From Streptomyces sp. V4I2 (GTDB taxonomy: Bacteria; Actinomycetota; Actinomycetes; Streptomycetales; Streptomycetaceae): 64,000 nt of DNA. This document shows, piece by piece, positions 18,650-27,349 of this stretch; the stretch's first letter is position 1; each line of letters opens with the position of its first letter. A program made the position numbers and the translations under genes. Under the pieces are notes generated by a model. That model was not told the DNA's origin, did no database searches, and saw only the letters and a list, made by a program, of their open reading frames with translations. Where the stretch lies: assembly GCF_030817655.1 (NCBI RefSeq), contig NZ_JAUSZM010000003.1:1488001-1552000 (forward strand). Reading direction: 5' to 3'.

Positions 18650-19465
18650 TCACTCCGGTGACGGGGAGGAGAGCATCGGGGTGAACGGCGTGACGGGCCG
18701 CTCCTGGGGTTCGCCGTCGACGATGATGCCGACCGCCTCGTTGAAGAAGGCGAGGAGTCCCCTGACGGCGCCCACCGCGGGCAGCGGGTCCGGGTAGCTC
18801 CAGACGATGTTCGGCGGTACGTCGGCGCCGGCCCGCCACGACCAGTACCGGGCGGTGCCCTTGTAGGGGCAGCCGGTGCTGTGGTCGGTGGGCTCGAGCA
18901 GGTCGAGGCGGACGTCCTCGCGCGGGATGTAGTACCGCGTGGGCAGACCGGTCTCGAACAGCAGGACCGGGCGGCGGGTGTCCGCGACGACGGTGCCGTC
19001 GATCTGGACCACGACATGGCGGCTGCTGGGGATCGCGTCCACCCGTTTGTGCGGGTCGCGGGGGTGGATGAAGATCTCCTCCTCTTCCTCGTACCAGTGG
19101 TCGAGGCCCCGGCCGACGCGCCGGAACCACTCGAAGGCGATGTGGTCGGCGAGGTCGGCGGCGGGGAAGGTCCAGGCCGCGTTCTCCACGGTCTCGCCGT
19201 CGGCTTCGAGGTCGTAGAAGATCCGCGAGCCGGTGTGCGTGCCCGTCGGGGGGTTCTTCGCGGGGCACAGCAGGTCCTCGCGGACCTCTGCGCGGGGGAA
19301 GGCGTACAGCGGGACGGGGACGTCGGGTTCCCAGACGAGGACGGGGTGCCGGCTGTCGACGACCGTCACGTCACCCTTGAGGCCGCGGACCCAGCGTGCG
19401 CTGGGCTCCCACAGAAGGCCTTCCGGGGTGGTCCGGACGGCCCGGGCGGTGGGGAATGTGCTCAT
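18650..19465 (-). CDS. DUF427 tandem-domain protein
   Basis: This 271-residue soluble protein has two copies of the small beta-barrel DUF427 domain. The first centres on DVTVVDSRHPVLVWEPDVPV and the second on QIDGTVVADTRRPVLLFETG followed by RYYIPREDV. The biochemical function of the family is not established. The start at ATG 19465 is preceded by AAAGGAG at good spacing. A second Met seven residues upstream lacks a site. The gene begins 22 bases after the class V aminotransferase-like gene and probably shares its transcript, together with the P450 upstream. Confidence 0.88.
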   Translation of the reverse strand: MSTFPTARAVRTTPEGLLWEPSARWVRGLKGDVTVVDSRHPVLVWEPDVPVPLYAFPRAEVREDLLCPAKNPPTGTHTGSRIFYDLEADGETVENAAWTFPAADLADHIAFEWFRRVGRGLDHWYEEEEEIFIHPRDPHKRVDAIPSSRHVVVQIDGTVVADTRRPVLLFETGLPTRYYIPREDVRLDLLEPTDHSTGCPYKGTARYWSWRAGADVPPNIVWSYPDPLPAVGAVRGLLAFFNEAVGIIVDGEPQERPVTPFTPMLSSPSPE

Positions 19466-19487
19466 GCCCTGCTCTCCTTTCAACGGC

Positions 19488-20696
19488 TCAGCGGGATGTC
19501 AGGAACTCGGACAGCCCGGTCAGGAGCCGGTCGACGTCCTCCGTGCAGGTGTAGGGCGCGAGGCCGAGGCGGAGGCCGCCGGTGTCGCCGAGGCCCAGTC
19601 GGCGTGAGGCCTCGACGGCGTAGAAGGATCCCGACGGGGCATGGACGCCGCGCTCCGCGAGGAAGCGGTACGCGTCCACCGTGCCGTGGTTCTCGAACGT
19701 CAGCAACAGGGTGGGGGTGCGGTCGGCCGCCCTGGAGTGGATCGTGACGCCTTCGAGCGAGGACAGTCCCTTGTCCAGTTGCGTACGCAGGCTGTCCTCG
19801 TGCGCTTCGAGCGCCGTGTACGCCGCGATCAGGCGCTGCCGTCGGGTGCCGGCGGCACCCGTGTCCAGGCCGGCGAGGAAGTCGACCGCCGCGGTGGTGC
19901 CCGCGAGGAACTCGTAGGGCAGGGTGCCCAGTTCGAAGCGCTCCGGAACGGCGTCGGTGGAGGGCAGGAGTTTGTCCGGTCGTAGCGTCTCCAGCAGTTC
20001 CGGGCGGGCGGCGAGGACTCCGTGGTGGGGGCCGAGGAACTTGTACGGGGAACAGACGAAGAAGTCCGCGCCGAGCCGCTCCACGTCGACCGACGCGTGG
20101 GCGGTGTGATGGACGCCGTCGACGTAGGTGAACGCCCCTGCGGCGTGCGCCAGTCGGGAGATCTCGGCGATCGCGGGCCGGGTGCCGATCAGGTTGGACG
20201 CGGCGGTGACGGCGACCAGCCGGGTGCGTTCGGACAGCACGGCGCGGATGTCGTCGACGGTCAACTCTCCGGTGGCGGGGTCGAAGTCGGCCCAGCGCAC
20301 GGTGGCACCGGCCCGGTCGGCGGCCTGGATCCAGGGACGGATGTTGGCGTCGTGGTCGAGGCGGGTGACGACCACTTCGTCTCCGGGGGACCACGTCCTG
20401 GCGAGGGTGCGGGAGAAGTCGTAGGCGAGCTGGGTGGCGCTGCGGCCGAAGACGATCCCCGACGGCTGCGCCCCCAGCAGGTCGGCCAGGGCCCGGCGGG
20501 CCTCGACGACGATGCTCTCGGCGTTGCGCTCCCCCGGCACCGTGTGCCCCCGGTTCGACAAGGGGTGCGCCAACGCGTCGGCGATGGCATCGATGACCGG
20601 TCGGGGCGTCTGGGTGCCGCCGGGGCCGTCGAAGTGGGCGGTGCCGGCCGCCAGGGCGGGGAACCGGGAGCGGATGGCGGTGATGTCGTACGTCAC
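19488..20696 (-). CDS. Cysteine desulfurase-like PLP protein
   Basis: This 402-residue PLP-dependent protein of the class V aminotransferase fold belongs to the cysteine-desulfurase-like subgroup. Visible motifs are the N-terminal FDGPGGTQTPRPVIDAIADA, the cofactor-Asp region AGAFTYVDGVHHTAHA and the Schiff-base Lys in CSPYKFLGPHHG. No catalytic Cys loop typical of IscS/SufS was identified, so true desulfurase activity is doubtful. Selenocysteine lyase or another C-S/C-N lyase role is possible. It lies 12 bases after a P450 and 22 bases before the DUF427 gene on the same strand, suggesting a three-gene transcript. Its substrate is unknown. Confidence 0.87.
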   Translation of the reverse strand: MTYDITAIRSRFPALAAGTAHFDGPGGTQTPRPVIDAIADALAHPLSNRGHTVPGERNAESIVVEARRALADLLGAQPSGIVFGRSATQLAYDFSRTLARTWSPGDEVVVTRLDHDANIRPWIQAADRAGATVRWADFDPATGELTVDDIRAVLSERTRLVAVTAASNLIGTRPAIAEISRLAHAAGAFTYVDGVHHTAHASVDVERLGADFFVCSPYKFLGPHHGVLAARPELLETLRPDKLLPSTDAVPERFELGTLPYEFLAGTTAAVDFLAGLDTGAAGTRRQRLIAAYTALEAHEDSLRTQLDKGLSSLEGVTIHSRAADRTPTLLLTFENHGTVDAYRFLAERGVHAPSGSFYAVEASRRLGLGDTGGLRLGLAPYTCTEDVDRLLTGLSEFLTSR

Positions 20697-20708
20697 GAGA
20701 TGCTCCTG

Positions 20709-21887
20709 TCAGGCAGCCCTGTCCCACAGCACGTGCAGGGCGGGGGGCTTGCGGAAGACCAGGCCGTACGGCGCGGTCGGGCGGTCCGGGTCGAGGCGCA
20801 GGGCGGGCAGGCGTTCGAGCAGGCTCCGCAGGGCGATGCGGGTCTCCAGGCGGGCGAGGTGCGCGGCGAGGCAGTGGTGGGGGCCGTGTGCGAAGGCCAG
20901 GTGGAGGCGGGCGTTGGCGCGGCGGACGTCGAACCGGTCGGGGTCGGGGAAGACGGCCGGGTCCCGGCCCGCGCCCGTCAGGGAGACGGTGACCAGGTCA
21001 CCGCGGCGGATCGTGGCCGGGCCGAGGACGGTGTCGCGGGTGGCGTAGCGGTCCACGACCGCGGCGCCCGGTTCCAGGCGCAGCGATTCCTCGATCGCGC
21101 CGTCCAGCAGACCGGCATCGGCCCGGACGAGGGCGAGTTGGCCGGGATGGCTCAGCAGGTGCAGCAGCGCGTTGGTGATCATCGCCTCGGTGGTCTCGAT
21201 GCCCCCGAACATCAGGACGGCGGCGTTGGACGCCACCTCGGGCAGCCCCAGCCGCCCGGCCGCGGAGCCGAGCAGCGAGGCAGCGTCCGGGTCGGAGACG
21301 GTGGCTTCCACGGCCGCGCGCAGCTGCGCGTACGCCACGGCGCCAGCGGGTCCGGCCTCGAGTCCGGCGGTGATGTCGGAGACCGACCGCACGATGGAGT
21401 CGTACCAGGAGAGCACCGTGGCCGCGGTGGTGCCGACCAGCCCGAGCGCCTCGGTCACGACGGCGACCGCGAGCGGGCCGGCGAAGGCCGTTCGCAGTTC
21501 GGCGGCGCCGGCCGGTTCCAGTGCGGTGATGAGCCGGTCGGTCTCCTGCTCGATGTACGAGGCGAAACCGTCGTGCGTCTCTCGGGGGCGGAACGGAGCG
21601 GCGAAGGGGTCACGGTGACGGGTGTGCTCGGCACCGTCCAGGGACAGCATGCTCGGCCCGACGACCTGCGCGGTGGAGAACCGGGGGTCGTCGACCGTGA
21701 AGGTCGCGGCGTCCCGCATCACGCCCATCGCGAGATCGCGCCGGGTCACCAGCCAGCCGTCCAGCTCGGGCAGCCAGGACACGGGCTCGTGCGCACGCAG
21801 CGACGCCAGGCGCGGATGCGGGTCCTCGGCGAGTCCGGCCAGGGTGGTCGCGGCACCGAGCGGGAAGGAGTCGACGACGCTCATCAT
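20709..21887 (-). CDS. Cytochrome P450
   Basis: This 392-residue soluble bacterial P450 keeps the I-helix motif MFGGIETTEAMI, the ExxR motif in AIEESLRLEPGAAVVDRYA and the haem-binding loop FAHGPHHCLAAHLA with the Cys ligand. The last part has Ala where Gly is most common after Cys-Leu, which many bacterial P450s tolerate. Two Met codons open the frame (21887, 21884), and either could be the start. The substrate is unknown. It leads a probable operon with the class V aminotransferase-like and DUF427 genes and is divergent from the hypothetical gene at 22114. Confidence 0.92.
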   Translation of the reverse strand: MMSVVDSFPLGAATTLAGLAEDPHPRLASLRAHEPVSWLPELDGWLVTRRDLAMGVMRDAATFTVDDPRFSTAQVVGPSMLSLDGAEHTRHRDPFAAPFRPRETHDGFASYIEQETDRLITALEPAGAAELRTAFAGPLAVAVVTEALGLVGTTAATVLSWYDSIVRSVSDITAGLEAGPAGAVAYAQLRAAVEATVSDPDAASLLGSAAGRLGLPEVASNAAVLMFGGIETTEAMITNALLHLLSHPGQLALVRADAGLLDGAIEESLRLEPGAAVVDRYATRDTVLGPATIRRGDLVTVSLTGAGRDPAVFPDPDRFDVRRANARLHLAFAHGPHHCLAAHLARLETRIALRSLLERLPALRLDPDRPTAPYGLVFRKPPALHVLWDRAA

Positions 21888-22113
21888 GAACCCTGGCCGG
21901 GGACGACGGTGGGGACGACGGTGGGGATGGGTGCGGGGATGGGGAAACCGATCACAGCCAAGGCTAACAACCGCGCCCGCGGACGGACTTGTCCACCGAC
22001 CCGGGAAGCTGAATCACTACTGACAGACCGGAGTGAGGGACGCTATGCTCCGCGACGATGACGACTCATTCTGTTGACAGATTGGGGGCCCCGTCCGCGC
22101 AAGGTGAGTGCTG

Positions 22114-23511
22114 ATGCTCACCAGGACCGCGAACGAGGTTTCCCGCCTTTCCTTCTGGCCGCGCGTGCGAGAGTTCGCCGTGCCGCCCTCCATGATCGAG
22201 ACCGCGACCGCCCGCCGGCACGTCGGCGACTGGGCCGGGGCGTGTGCCGCCGCGGGTGTCGATGTCGATCTCCAGTTGCGTTCCGTGGCGCGTACCCATG
22301 GCGGGGAACTCGCGGCCCGGATCCGCGCCGATCTCCGCCATCTGGCTCCGGACCTGCTGCGCTGGCACCTGCCGAGGATCGCTCCCGACGGGCTGCTGCG
22401 TCCGGGGCTGACCGTCTCGCTGGCCCGGTACGAGGCCGCCGGGCGTGACGGCCCGGTGCATCTCGTGGTCCGTACGCCGCCCGCCTGGGCGGACGCCGGC
22501 CAGCGGATCAGCCTCGCGCTGTGGGACGGCTCCCCCGCGCAGGGCGGCGCCGACCGCCATCCGCATCCCTGGCCCAGTCGGCGCTTCCGCCTGGACCTGC
22601 ACCGCCACCTGTGGGACGTACGCAGGACCGATGAGCTGCGGACCCGGTCCGGGGCCGACGGGCCGGCCGACGGCGGCCGGCCTGTGGCCGTCCCGGATCT
22701 GCCCCGGACGGCGCCGCAGCCGCTGCCGCACGGGCGTCGCTGGGCCGTGGACCGGTGGGCGGCCGAGGCGGGGATCCTGCTGCACGCCGAGGGGCGGTCC
22801 TCCGGTGCCGTCGTCGTGCGGCTCGGGAGGCGGAATCGGCTGGTCCTGGAGGTGATGGACGACGTCGGGCCGCCGACTGTCCGGATCGCGGCGCCGAGCG
22901 GCGGGGACACCTCCGCTCTGCCGCTGCTGCCCGACGCGGCGACCTGGGTGCCGCCCGACCTGGAGCTGATCCGCAGCGGTGCGATCGAGGCCGAGCGGCT
23001 GCATCCACTGGTCGCCTCGGCACTCGTACCGGACTGGTCGCCGCCGGGCCCGTCCCGGGCCTCGGACCGGGCGGGGCACCCGCGTCTCGTGGAGTGTCGG
23101 GGCGCCCGGCACCGGATCGGCCTGGTCGACGGGGTGCTGGCCCCGCTGGACCACGACGCCGACGAGATCCGCCGGGAAGAGCTGCTGGTCGCGCTGACCG
23201 GCTCGCCGCTTCCCTGTCTGCGGGCGATCGACGAGGCACACCGACGTCCCGACTGCCTCACCGGCGTGCGCGAACGCCTGGACCACGGCGACATCGCCGG
23301 AGCGCTGGCCGTCGTCGAGGGTCTGCTGGGCCCCGACGCGGCGCTGCGCGACGGCGCCCTGCGGGACGAACTCGAGGCCGCCGCGGAGCGGCGGATCACC
23401 TACGGGCTGTTCAGGGCCGGCCTGGTCGGACCCGGACCGGACCGTATCCTCCCGGGGCTTCCCCGTCCTCGTCACCACCGCTCGCATCCCCGTCACACGA
23501 CCGGCCGCTGA
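22114..23511 (+). CDS. Uncharacterised protein upstream of MoxR-VWA pair
   Basis: I do not recognise a known domain in this 465-residue protein. It has no signal peptide or membrane span. The N-terminus is helical (LSFWPRVREFAVPPSMIETA), followed by an alpha/beta-looking middle with DLLRWHLPRIAPDG and HLVVRTPPAWADAG. A His/Arg/Pro-rich tail ends it. The start at ATG 22114 is preferred, with AAGGTGAG just upstream; a GTG at 22108 is also in frame. It lies 81 bases upstream of a MoxR ATPase and a metallopeptidase-VWA gene on the same strand, so it is probably a partner or substrate of that pair. The function is not assigned. Confidence 0.8.
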   Translation: MLTRTANEVSRLSFWPRVREFAVPPSMIETATARRHVGDWAGACAAAGVDVDLQLRSVARTHGGELAARIRADLRHLAPDLLRWHLPRIAPDGLLRPGLTVSLARYEAAGRDGPVHLVVRTPPAWADAGQRISLALWDGSPAQGGADRHPHPWPSRRFRLDLHRHLWDVRRTDELRTRSGADGPADGGRPVAVPDLPRTAPQPLPHGRRWAVDRWAAEAGILLHAEGRSSGAVVVRLGRRNRLVLEVMDDVGPPTVRIAAPSGGDTSALPLLPDAATWVPPDLELIRSGAIEAERLHPLVASALVPDWSPPGPSRASDRAGHPRLVECRGARHRIGLVDGVLAPLDHDADEIRREELLVALTGSPLPCLRAIDEAHRRPDCLTGVRERLDHGDIAGALAVVEGLLGPDAALRDGALRDELEAAAERRITYGLFRAGLVGPGPDRILPGLPRPRHHRSHPRHTTGR

Positions 23512-23592
23512 CCTCGGGGACCACGGGTCCCCTCACGAGCACTCAATGTCCTGGGGGATCTCCCCCACCCACTGGCCAAAAGGTGATCACAC

Positions 23593-24858
23593 ATGCCCAC
23601 ATGCACGCTGTCCGCTGTCCCCTCCGCCCCTGTTCACGACTCCCAACTCGACGTCGCGGGCGACTTGTTGAGCCTGCTGCGCGACACCACCACCGAACCG
23701 CGGCCCGACGTCCAACTGGAGGCCCTGACCCTGGCCGTGGCCGCCGACCTGCCCGTCCTGCTGTGGGGCGAGCCGGGCATCGGCAAGACCGCCGCGCTGA
23801 CCCAGCTCGCCGAGGCCCTGGACCTTCCGCTGACCACGGTGATCGCCAGCGTGCACGAGCCGTCCGACTTCTCGGGGCTGCCCGTCGTCGGGGACGACCC
23901 CGCGGAACAGGGTGTGCCGATGGCCCCGCCGGACTGGGCGGTGCGACTGGTGCGGGCCGGCCGGGGGCTGCTGTTCCTCGACGAGCTCTCCACCGCACCG
24001 CCGGCCGTGCAGGCCGCACTGCTCCGGCTCGTCCTGGAGCGGCGCATCGGCGCCCTGCGGCTGCCGCCCGGCGTCCGGATCGTGGCCGCCGCCAATCCGC
24101 GGTCCTCGGCGGCCGACGGCTGGGAACTGAGCCCGCCGCTCGCCAACCGCTTCGTCCATCTGCAGTGGACCCACGACCACGAGGTGGTCGTACGCGGCCT
24201 CGGCGGGACCTGGCCCCGGGCGACCCTGCCGCGGCTCGACCCGGCGAAGCTGCCGCAGGCCGTGGACTTCGCCCGGCGGGCGGTGTGCGGGCTGCTCACC
24301 GCCCGGCCCAAGCTCGTGCACCAGCTGCCCAGCAGTGAGACGCGCCGGGGCGGTGCCTGGCCGTCGCCCCGGAGCTGGGAGATGACGCTGTGCCTGATCG
24401 CCTTCGCGAACGCGGCCGGATCCTCCCGCGAAGTGCTCTCCCTGCTGGTCCGGGGCACCGTCGGGGACGGCCCGGGGCTCGAGCTGCTGGCGAGCCTGGA
24501 CCGGCTGGACCTCCCCGACCCCGAGGAGGTGCTCGCCGATCCGGCGGGTGCGGTACTGCCCGAGCGGGGTGATCTTCGCCAGGCCGTGCTGGACGGTGTG
24601 GTGGACGCGGTGCGCCGGCGCCCCGACAGGGCCCGCTGGGACGCGGCCTGGGCGCTCCTGGTCCGGGCGGTGGAGACCGGAGCCCCGGACCTGGTGGTCG
24701 TCCCCGCGACCACCCTCGCCTCGCTGCGTCAGGAGGACTGGGACGTTCCGGCGTCGATCGAGCGGCTCGCCGGAGTGGTGTCCCTGTCCCGGCGGGCGGA
24801 CCACGCGGCGGATCGCGCGGCCGCCCGGGGCGCGGTCACCGCGAAGGCCGGCCGATGA
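23593..24858 (+). CDS. MoxR-family AAA+ ATPase
   Basis: This 421-residue AAA+ protein has Walker A in LWGEPGIGKTAALTQLAEAL, the pre-sensor block PSDFSGLPVVGDD, Walker B in GLLFLDELSTAPPAVQAALL and sensor-1 in IVAAANPRSS. An Arg-finger-like PPLANRFVHL is also present. These features are typical of MoxR chaperone-like ATPases, which work with VWA-domain partners to load metals or remodel complexes. The next gene overlaps it by four bases (ATGA) and encodes such a VWA protein, so the two products very likely act together. The client is unknown. Confidence 0.9.
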   Translation: MPTCTLSAVPSAPVHDSQLDVAGDLLSLLRDTTTEPRPDVQLEALTLAVAADLPVLLWGEPGIGKTAALTQLAEALDLPLTTVIASVHEPSDFSGLPVVGDDPAEQGVPMAPPDWAVRLVRAGRGLLFLDELSTAPPAVQAALLRLVLERRIGALRLPPGVRIVAAANPRSSAADGWELSPPLANRFVHLQWTHDHEVVVRGLGGTWPRATLPRLDPAKLPQAVDFARRAVCGLLTARPKLVHQLPSSETRRGGAWPSPRSWEMTLCLIAFANAAGSSREVLSLLVRGTVGDGPGLELLASLDRLDLPDPEEVLADPAGAVLPERGDLRQAVLDGVVDAVRRRPDRARWDAAWALLVRAVETGAPDLVVVPATTLASLRQEDWDVPASIERLAGVVSLSRRADHAADRAAARGAVTAKAGR

Positions 24859-26159
24859 GCGCGGAGAAGGGCCGGCGACGACCGGACACAACGGCGGCAC
24901 CGGACGCGCCGGGCGCGTCGAGTGCGCCGAGTGCGCCGAGTGCGCTGGACCTCGACAAGCTCTTCGCCGCCCGGCTGCACGCCGCCCGCGTCCGGACCTA
25001 CTTGGCGACGGCCCTGTTCGCCCTGCACACCGTCGAGTCGCGGCGGGTGCCGACCATGGCCGTCGACCGGCACTGGCGGTGCTACGTCTCGCCGGCGTTC
25101 GTGGACCGGACGCCGGTGGAGGAACTGGCCGGCGTGTGGGTGCACGAGGTGTCGCACCTGCTGCGCGACCATCACGGGCGCAGCGACCGGGTCGCGCGGG
25201 AACGTGGGCTGACCGGCCCGGGGGAACGGCTGCGGATGAACATCGCCGCGGACTGCGAGATCAACGACGACGTGTTCGGTGACGGGCTGGTCCGGCCCGA
25301 GGACGTCGTCGATCCGGCGTTCCTCCGGTTGCCCGAGGGTCAGCTCATGGAGGAGTACCTGACCTGGTTCCGACTCGGGCCGCTCACCCAGAGCATCTCC
25401 TGGCTGGACTGCGGCAGTGGCGCCGACGGACTGGAACGGGAGTGGGACCTGGGGCCGGACGGTGCGCGCGGCCTGAGCGAGCAGGAACGGGACGCGGTCC
25501 GGTTCCGGGTGGCGCAGGGCATCACCGGCCGCCCGGGGCACGCCTCGAAGGGCTGGCGTCGGTGGGCCGAGGAGGCGTTCCATCCACCGCAGCCGTGGCG
25601 GGAGTTGCTGGGAGCGGCGATCCGCTCGGCGGCCTCCGGGCCGGGCGCGGGCGAGGACTACACCTACGGCCGGCCGTCCCGGCGCTCGGCCTCGGTGCCC
25701 GGGGCGGTCCTGCCGAGCCTGCGGCGCAGGCCGCCCCGGGTGTCCGTGATCATCGACACGTCCGGGTCGGTCAGTGACGCCGAACTGGGCAGCGCGATCC
25801 TCGAGGTCGCCGCCATCTCCCGTGCCGTGGGCGGCCGTCGTGACCTGGTCTCCGTACTGCCGTGCGACGCGGCGGCCAGGGTCGTGCACCCGCTGTGCCG
25901 TGGTGAGGGAATTCCGCTGATGGGCGGCGGGGGCACGGATCTGCGCACCGGTTTCGCCAAGGCGCTGCGGTCGCGGCCACGGCCCGACGTCATCGTGGTC
26001 CTGACGGACGGTCAGACACCCTGGCCGGACACGCGTCCTGCGTGCCGGACGGTGGTGGGTCTGTTCCCTCGCCAACCGGGGGCGTGGGACAACGAGGACG
26101 ATCCCGACTACGTGCCGGACTCGCCGCCCTCATGGGCGCGCGTGGTGGACATCGGCTAG
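24855..26159 (+). CDS. Metallopeptidase-like and VWA domain protein
   Basis: This 434-residue protein fuses two parts. The N-terminal DUF2201-type metallopeptidase domain has a zinc-binding HEVSH motif in GVWVHEVSHLLRDHHGR, followed by RMNIAADCEINDD. The C-terminal VWA domain has the MIDAS motif DTSGS in RVSVIIDTSGSVSD and a later VLTDGQTPWP. The N-terminal 30 residues are Ala/Ser/Pro-rich and disordered. It is translationally coupled to the MoxR ATPase, matching the common MoxR-VWA pairing. The stop codon TAG (26157-26159) lies inside the CTAG target duplication of an IS5-family element, so the protein is intact but the original downstream context is separated by the insertion. Confidence 0.9.
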   Translation: MSAEKGRRRPDTTAAPDAPGASSAPSAPSALDLDKLFAARLHAARVRTYLATALFALHTVESRRVPTMAVDRHWRCYVSPAFVDRTPVEELAGVWVHEVSHLLRDHHGRSDRVARERGLTGPGERLRMNIAADCEINDDVFGDGLVRPEDVVDPAFLRLPEGQLMEEYLTWFRLGPLTQSISWLDCGSGADGLEREWDLGPDGARGLSEQERDAVRFRVAQGITGRPGHASKGWRRWAEEAFHPPQPWRELLGAAIRSAASGPGAGEDYTYGRPSRRSASVPGAVLPSLRRRPPRVSVIIDTSGSVSDAELGSAILEVAAISRAVGGRRDLVSVLPCDAAARVVHPLCRGEGIPLMGGGGTDLRTGFAKALRSRPRPDVIVVLTDGQTPWPDTRPACRTVVGLFPRQPGAWDNEDDPDYVPDSPPSWARVVDIG

Positions 26160-26178
26160 GCCCTGTCTGGAATTCGAA

Positions 26179-26685
26179 TCACGAGTGTGGTGCGATGCTG
26201 CGGAGCCAGAGCATCGCACCACACAGGTGCAGTCCGGCCTCGTAGCTCTCCGGGGTCTTGTCGTACCGGGTAGCGATACCGCGCCAGTTCCGCAGCCGGT
26301 TGATGCACCGTTCCACGGTGTTGCGCTCTTTGTAGAGTGTCGCGTCGTGCGAGACTGGCCGCCCGCCGGCCCTGCCACGCTTCTTGCGGTTCGCAGCCTG
26401 GTCGGCCTTCTCCGGGATCACGGCTCGGATCCCGCGTTGTCGCAGGTAGCGGCGGTTGCGTCGGGACGAGTACGCCTTGTCCGCGGCCACTGCATCCGGC
26501 CGGGTCCGCGGGCGCCCGACCGGGCCGCGCACTTTCACCCGTTCCAGGACCGGGGCGAACTGCGGACTGTCGCCGGCCTGCCCGGGCGTGAGGACGAACG
26601 CAAGCGGGCGACAGCGTCGGTCGGCCGCCACTTGGATCTTGCTCGTCAGTCCGCCCCGGGAACGCCCCAGCTCGGCGGCTTTCAA
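26179..26685 (-). CDS. IS5-family transposase, OrfB
   Basis: The C-terminal half of the transposase is in the -1 frame relative to OrfA. It contains GRSRGGLTSKIQVAADRRCR, the second catalytic Asp in DAVAADKAYSSRRNRRYL and the Glu in YKERNTVERCINRLRNWRGI. The family signature Y-x2-R-x3-E-x6-K is spread over TVERCINRLRNWRGIATRYD. It is normally expressed only as an OrfA-OrfB fusion through frameshifting. The nominal TTG start at 26685 lacks a convincing ribosome-binding site. It ends 19 bases from the element's left boundary. Confidence 0.88.
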   Translation of the reverse strand: MKAAELGRSRGGLTSKIQVAADRRCRPLAFVLTPGQAGDSPQFAPVLERVKVRGPVGRPRTRPDAVAADKAYSSRRNRRYLRQRGIRAVIPEKADQAANRKKRGRAGGRPVSHDATLYKERNTVERCINRLRNWRGIATRYDKTPESYEAGLHLCGAMLWLRSIAPHS

Positions 26686-27164
26686 GCGGGCCCGGTGTCG
26701 TCGGTGGACCCGTCGCCGCTCGACGCGCGCCTCGTCCTCGGCCTGTCCGTCCTGCGTTCTTTGCTCCTTGTCCTCGCCCCCTTTTCGGCCTCGACGGCCA
26801 TTTCCAAGGCCGCCAACTGCTCGGGGTCCAGGGCCATCCCGGCGGCGTGGTGGTGGGCCCGGGCGGTCGCAGAGTCCACGCTGACCAGGCCCAGATCAGC
26901 CTGGCCGCGGGCAGCGGCCTCGGCGATCACTGTGTGCATCAGGTCCTGGAAGACGCCACGCGTCGCCCAGATCCGGAAGCGGTCGTACGCGCTCTGCCAG
27001 GGCCCGAACTCGGTCGGCAGGTCACGCCAGGGGCTACCGGTCCGGAACCGCCACATCACCGCGTTGAAATGTTTCCGCAGGTCGGGGATGGGCCCAACCG
27101 CGGCAATCGGGAGATGGGGCTCGATCAGGGCCCACTGCTCATCGGTGAGATCGCCTCGCGCCAT
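26682..27164 (-). CDS. IS5-family transposase, OrfA
   Basis: The N-terminal half of the IS5-type transposase begins with the standard helix MARGDLTDEQWALIEPHLP. It continues with RFRTGSPWRDLPTEFGPWQS and the first catalytic Asp in LVSVDSATARAHHHAAG. It ends by a TGA stop that overlaps the second frame. Near the end the bases GGGCCC offer a place for ribosomes to slip back one base into OrfB. The frame then resumes with the canonical KAAELGRSRGGLTSKI, so the two together make one DDE transposase. The charged linker MEAKGARTRSK-like stretch before the junction is typical. Confidence 0.88.
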   Translation of the reverse strand: MARGDLTDEQWALIEPHLPIAAVGPIPDLRKHFNAVMWRFRTGSPWRDLPTEFGPWQSAYDRFRIWATRGVFQDLMHTVIAEAAARGQADLGLVSVDSATARAHHHAAGMALDPEQLAALEMAVEAEKGARTRSKERRTDRPRTRRASSGDGSTDDTGPA

Positions 27165-27349
27165 GACTGACGGCCTATCAAGACCGAGCCCCCGCGCGCA
27201 GGCGATCTACCGAACTCCTGATCCGAGCTCCAGACAGGACCTAGTGCGGTAGCTCTGGAGGGATCTGTTGTGGCCGTCCTCGGCGCCGCTGACGTTCCCT
27301 CTACGATCCGGGCACACTGCAACCATCGTCACTCGGGAGACGCCAACAC

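Larger units (their letters stand above)
26160..27240 (-). mobile_element. IS5-family insertion sequence, complete
   Basis: The element is bounded by imperfect inverted repeats. The left end begins GCCCTGTCTGGAATTCGAAT, and the right end read on the other strand is GTCCTGTCTGGAGCTCGGAT. The outermost bases are flanked on both sides by CTAG (26156-26159 and 27241-27244), the expected target duplication for this IS group. It is 1,081 bases long. The two transposase frames inside overlap and are probably joined by a programmed -1 frameshift. Ends, duplication and frames are all intact, so it looks recently inserted and possibly mobile. Confidence 0.9.

Noticed and set aside
20709..21887. P450 haem loop with Ala after Cys-Leu and His before Cys as a broken haem site
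   Set aside because: His at that position is common in bacterial P450s and Ala after Cys-Leu is tolerated; ExxR and the Cys ligand are intact.
22044..22114. Very short frames ending TGATG just before the hypothetical gene, possible leader peptide
   Set aside because: No good ribosome-binding site and no regulatory residue run; open short frames are expected by chance.
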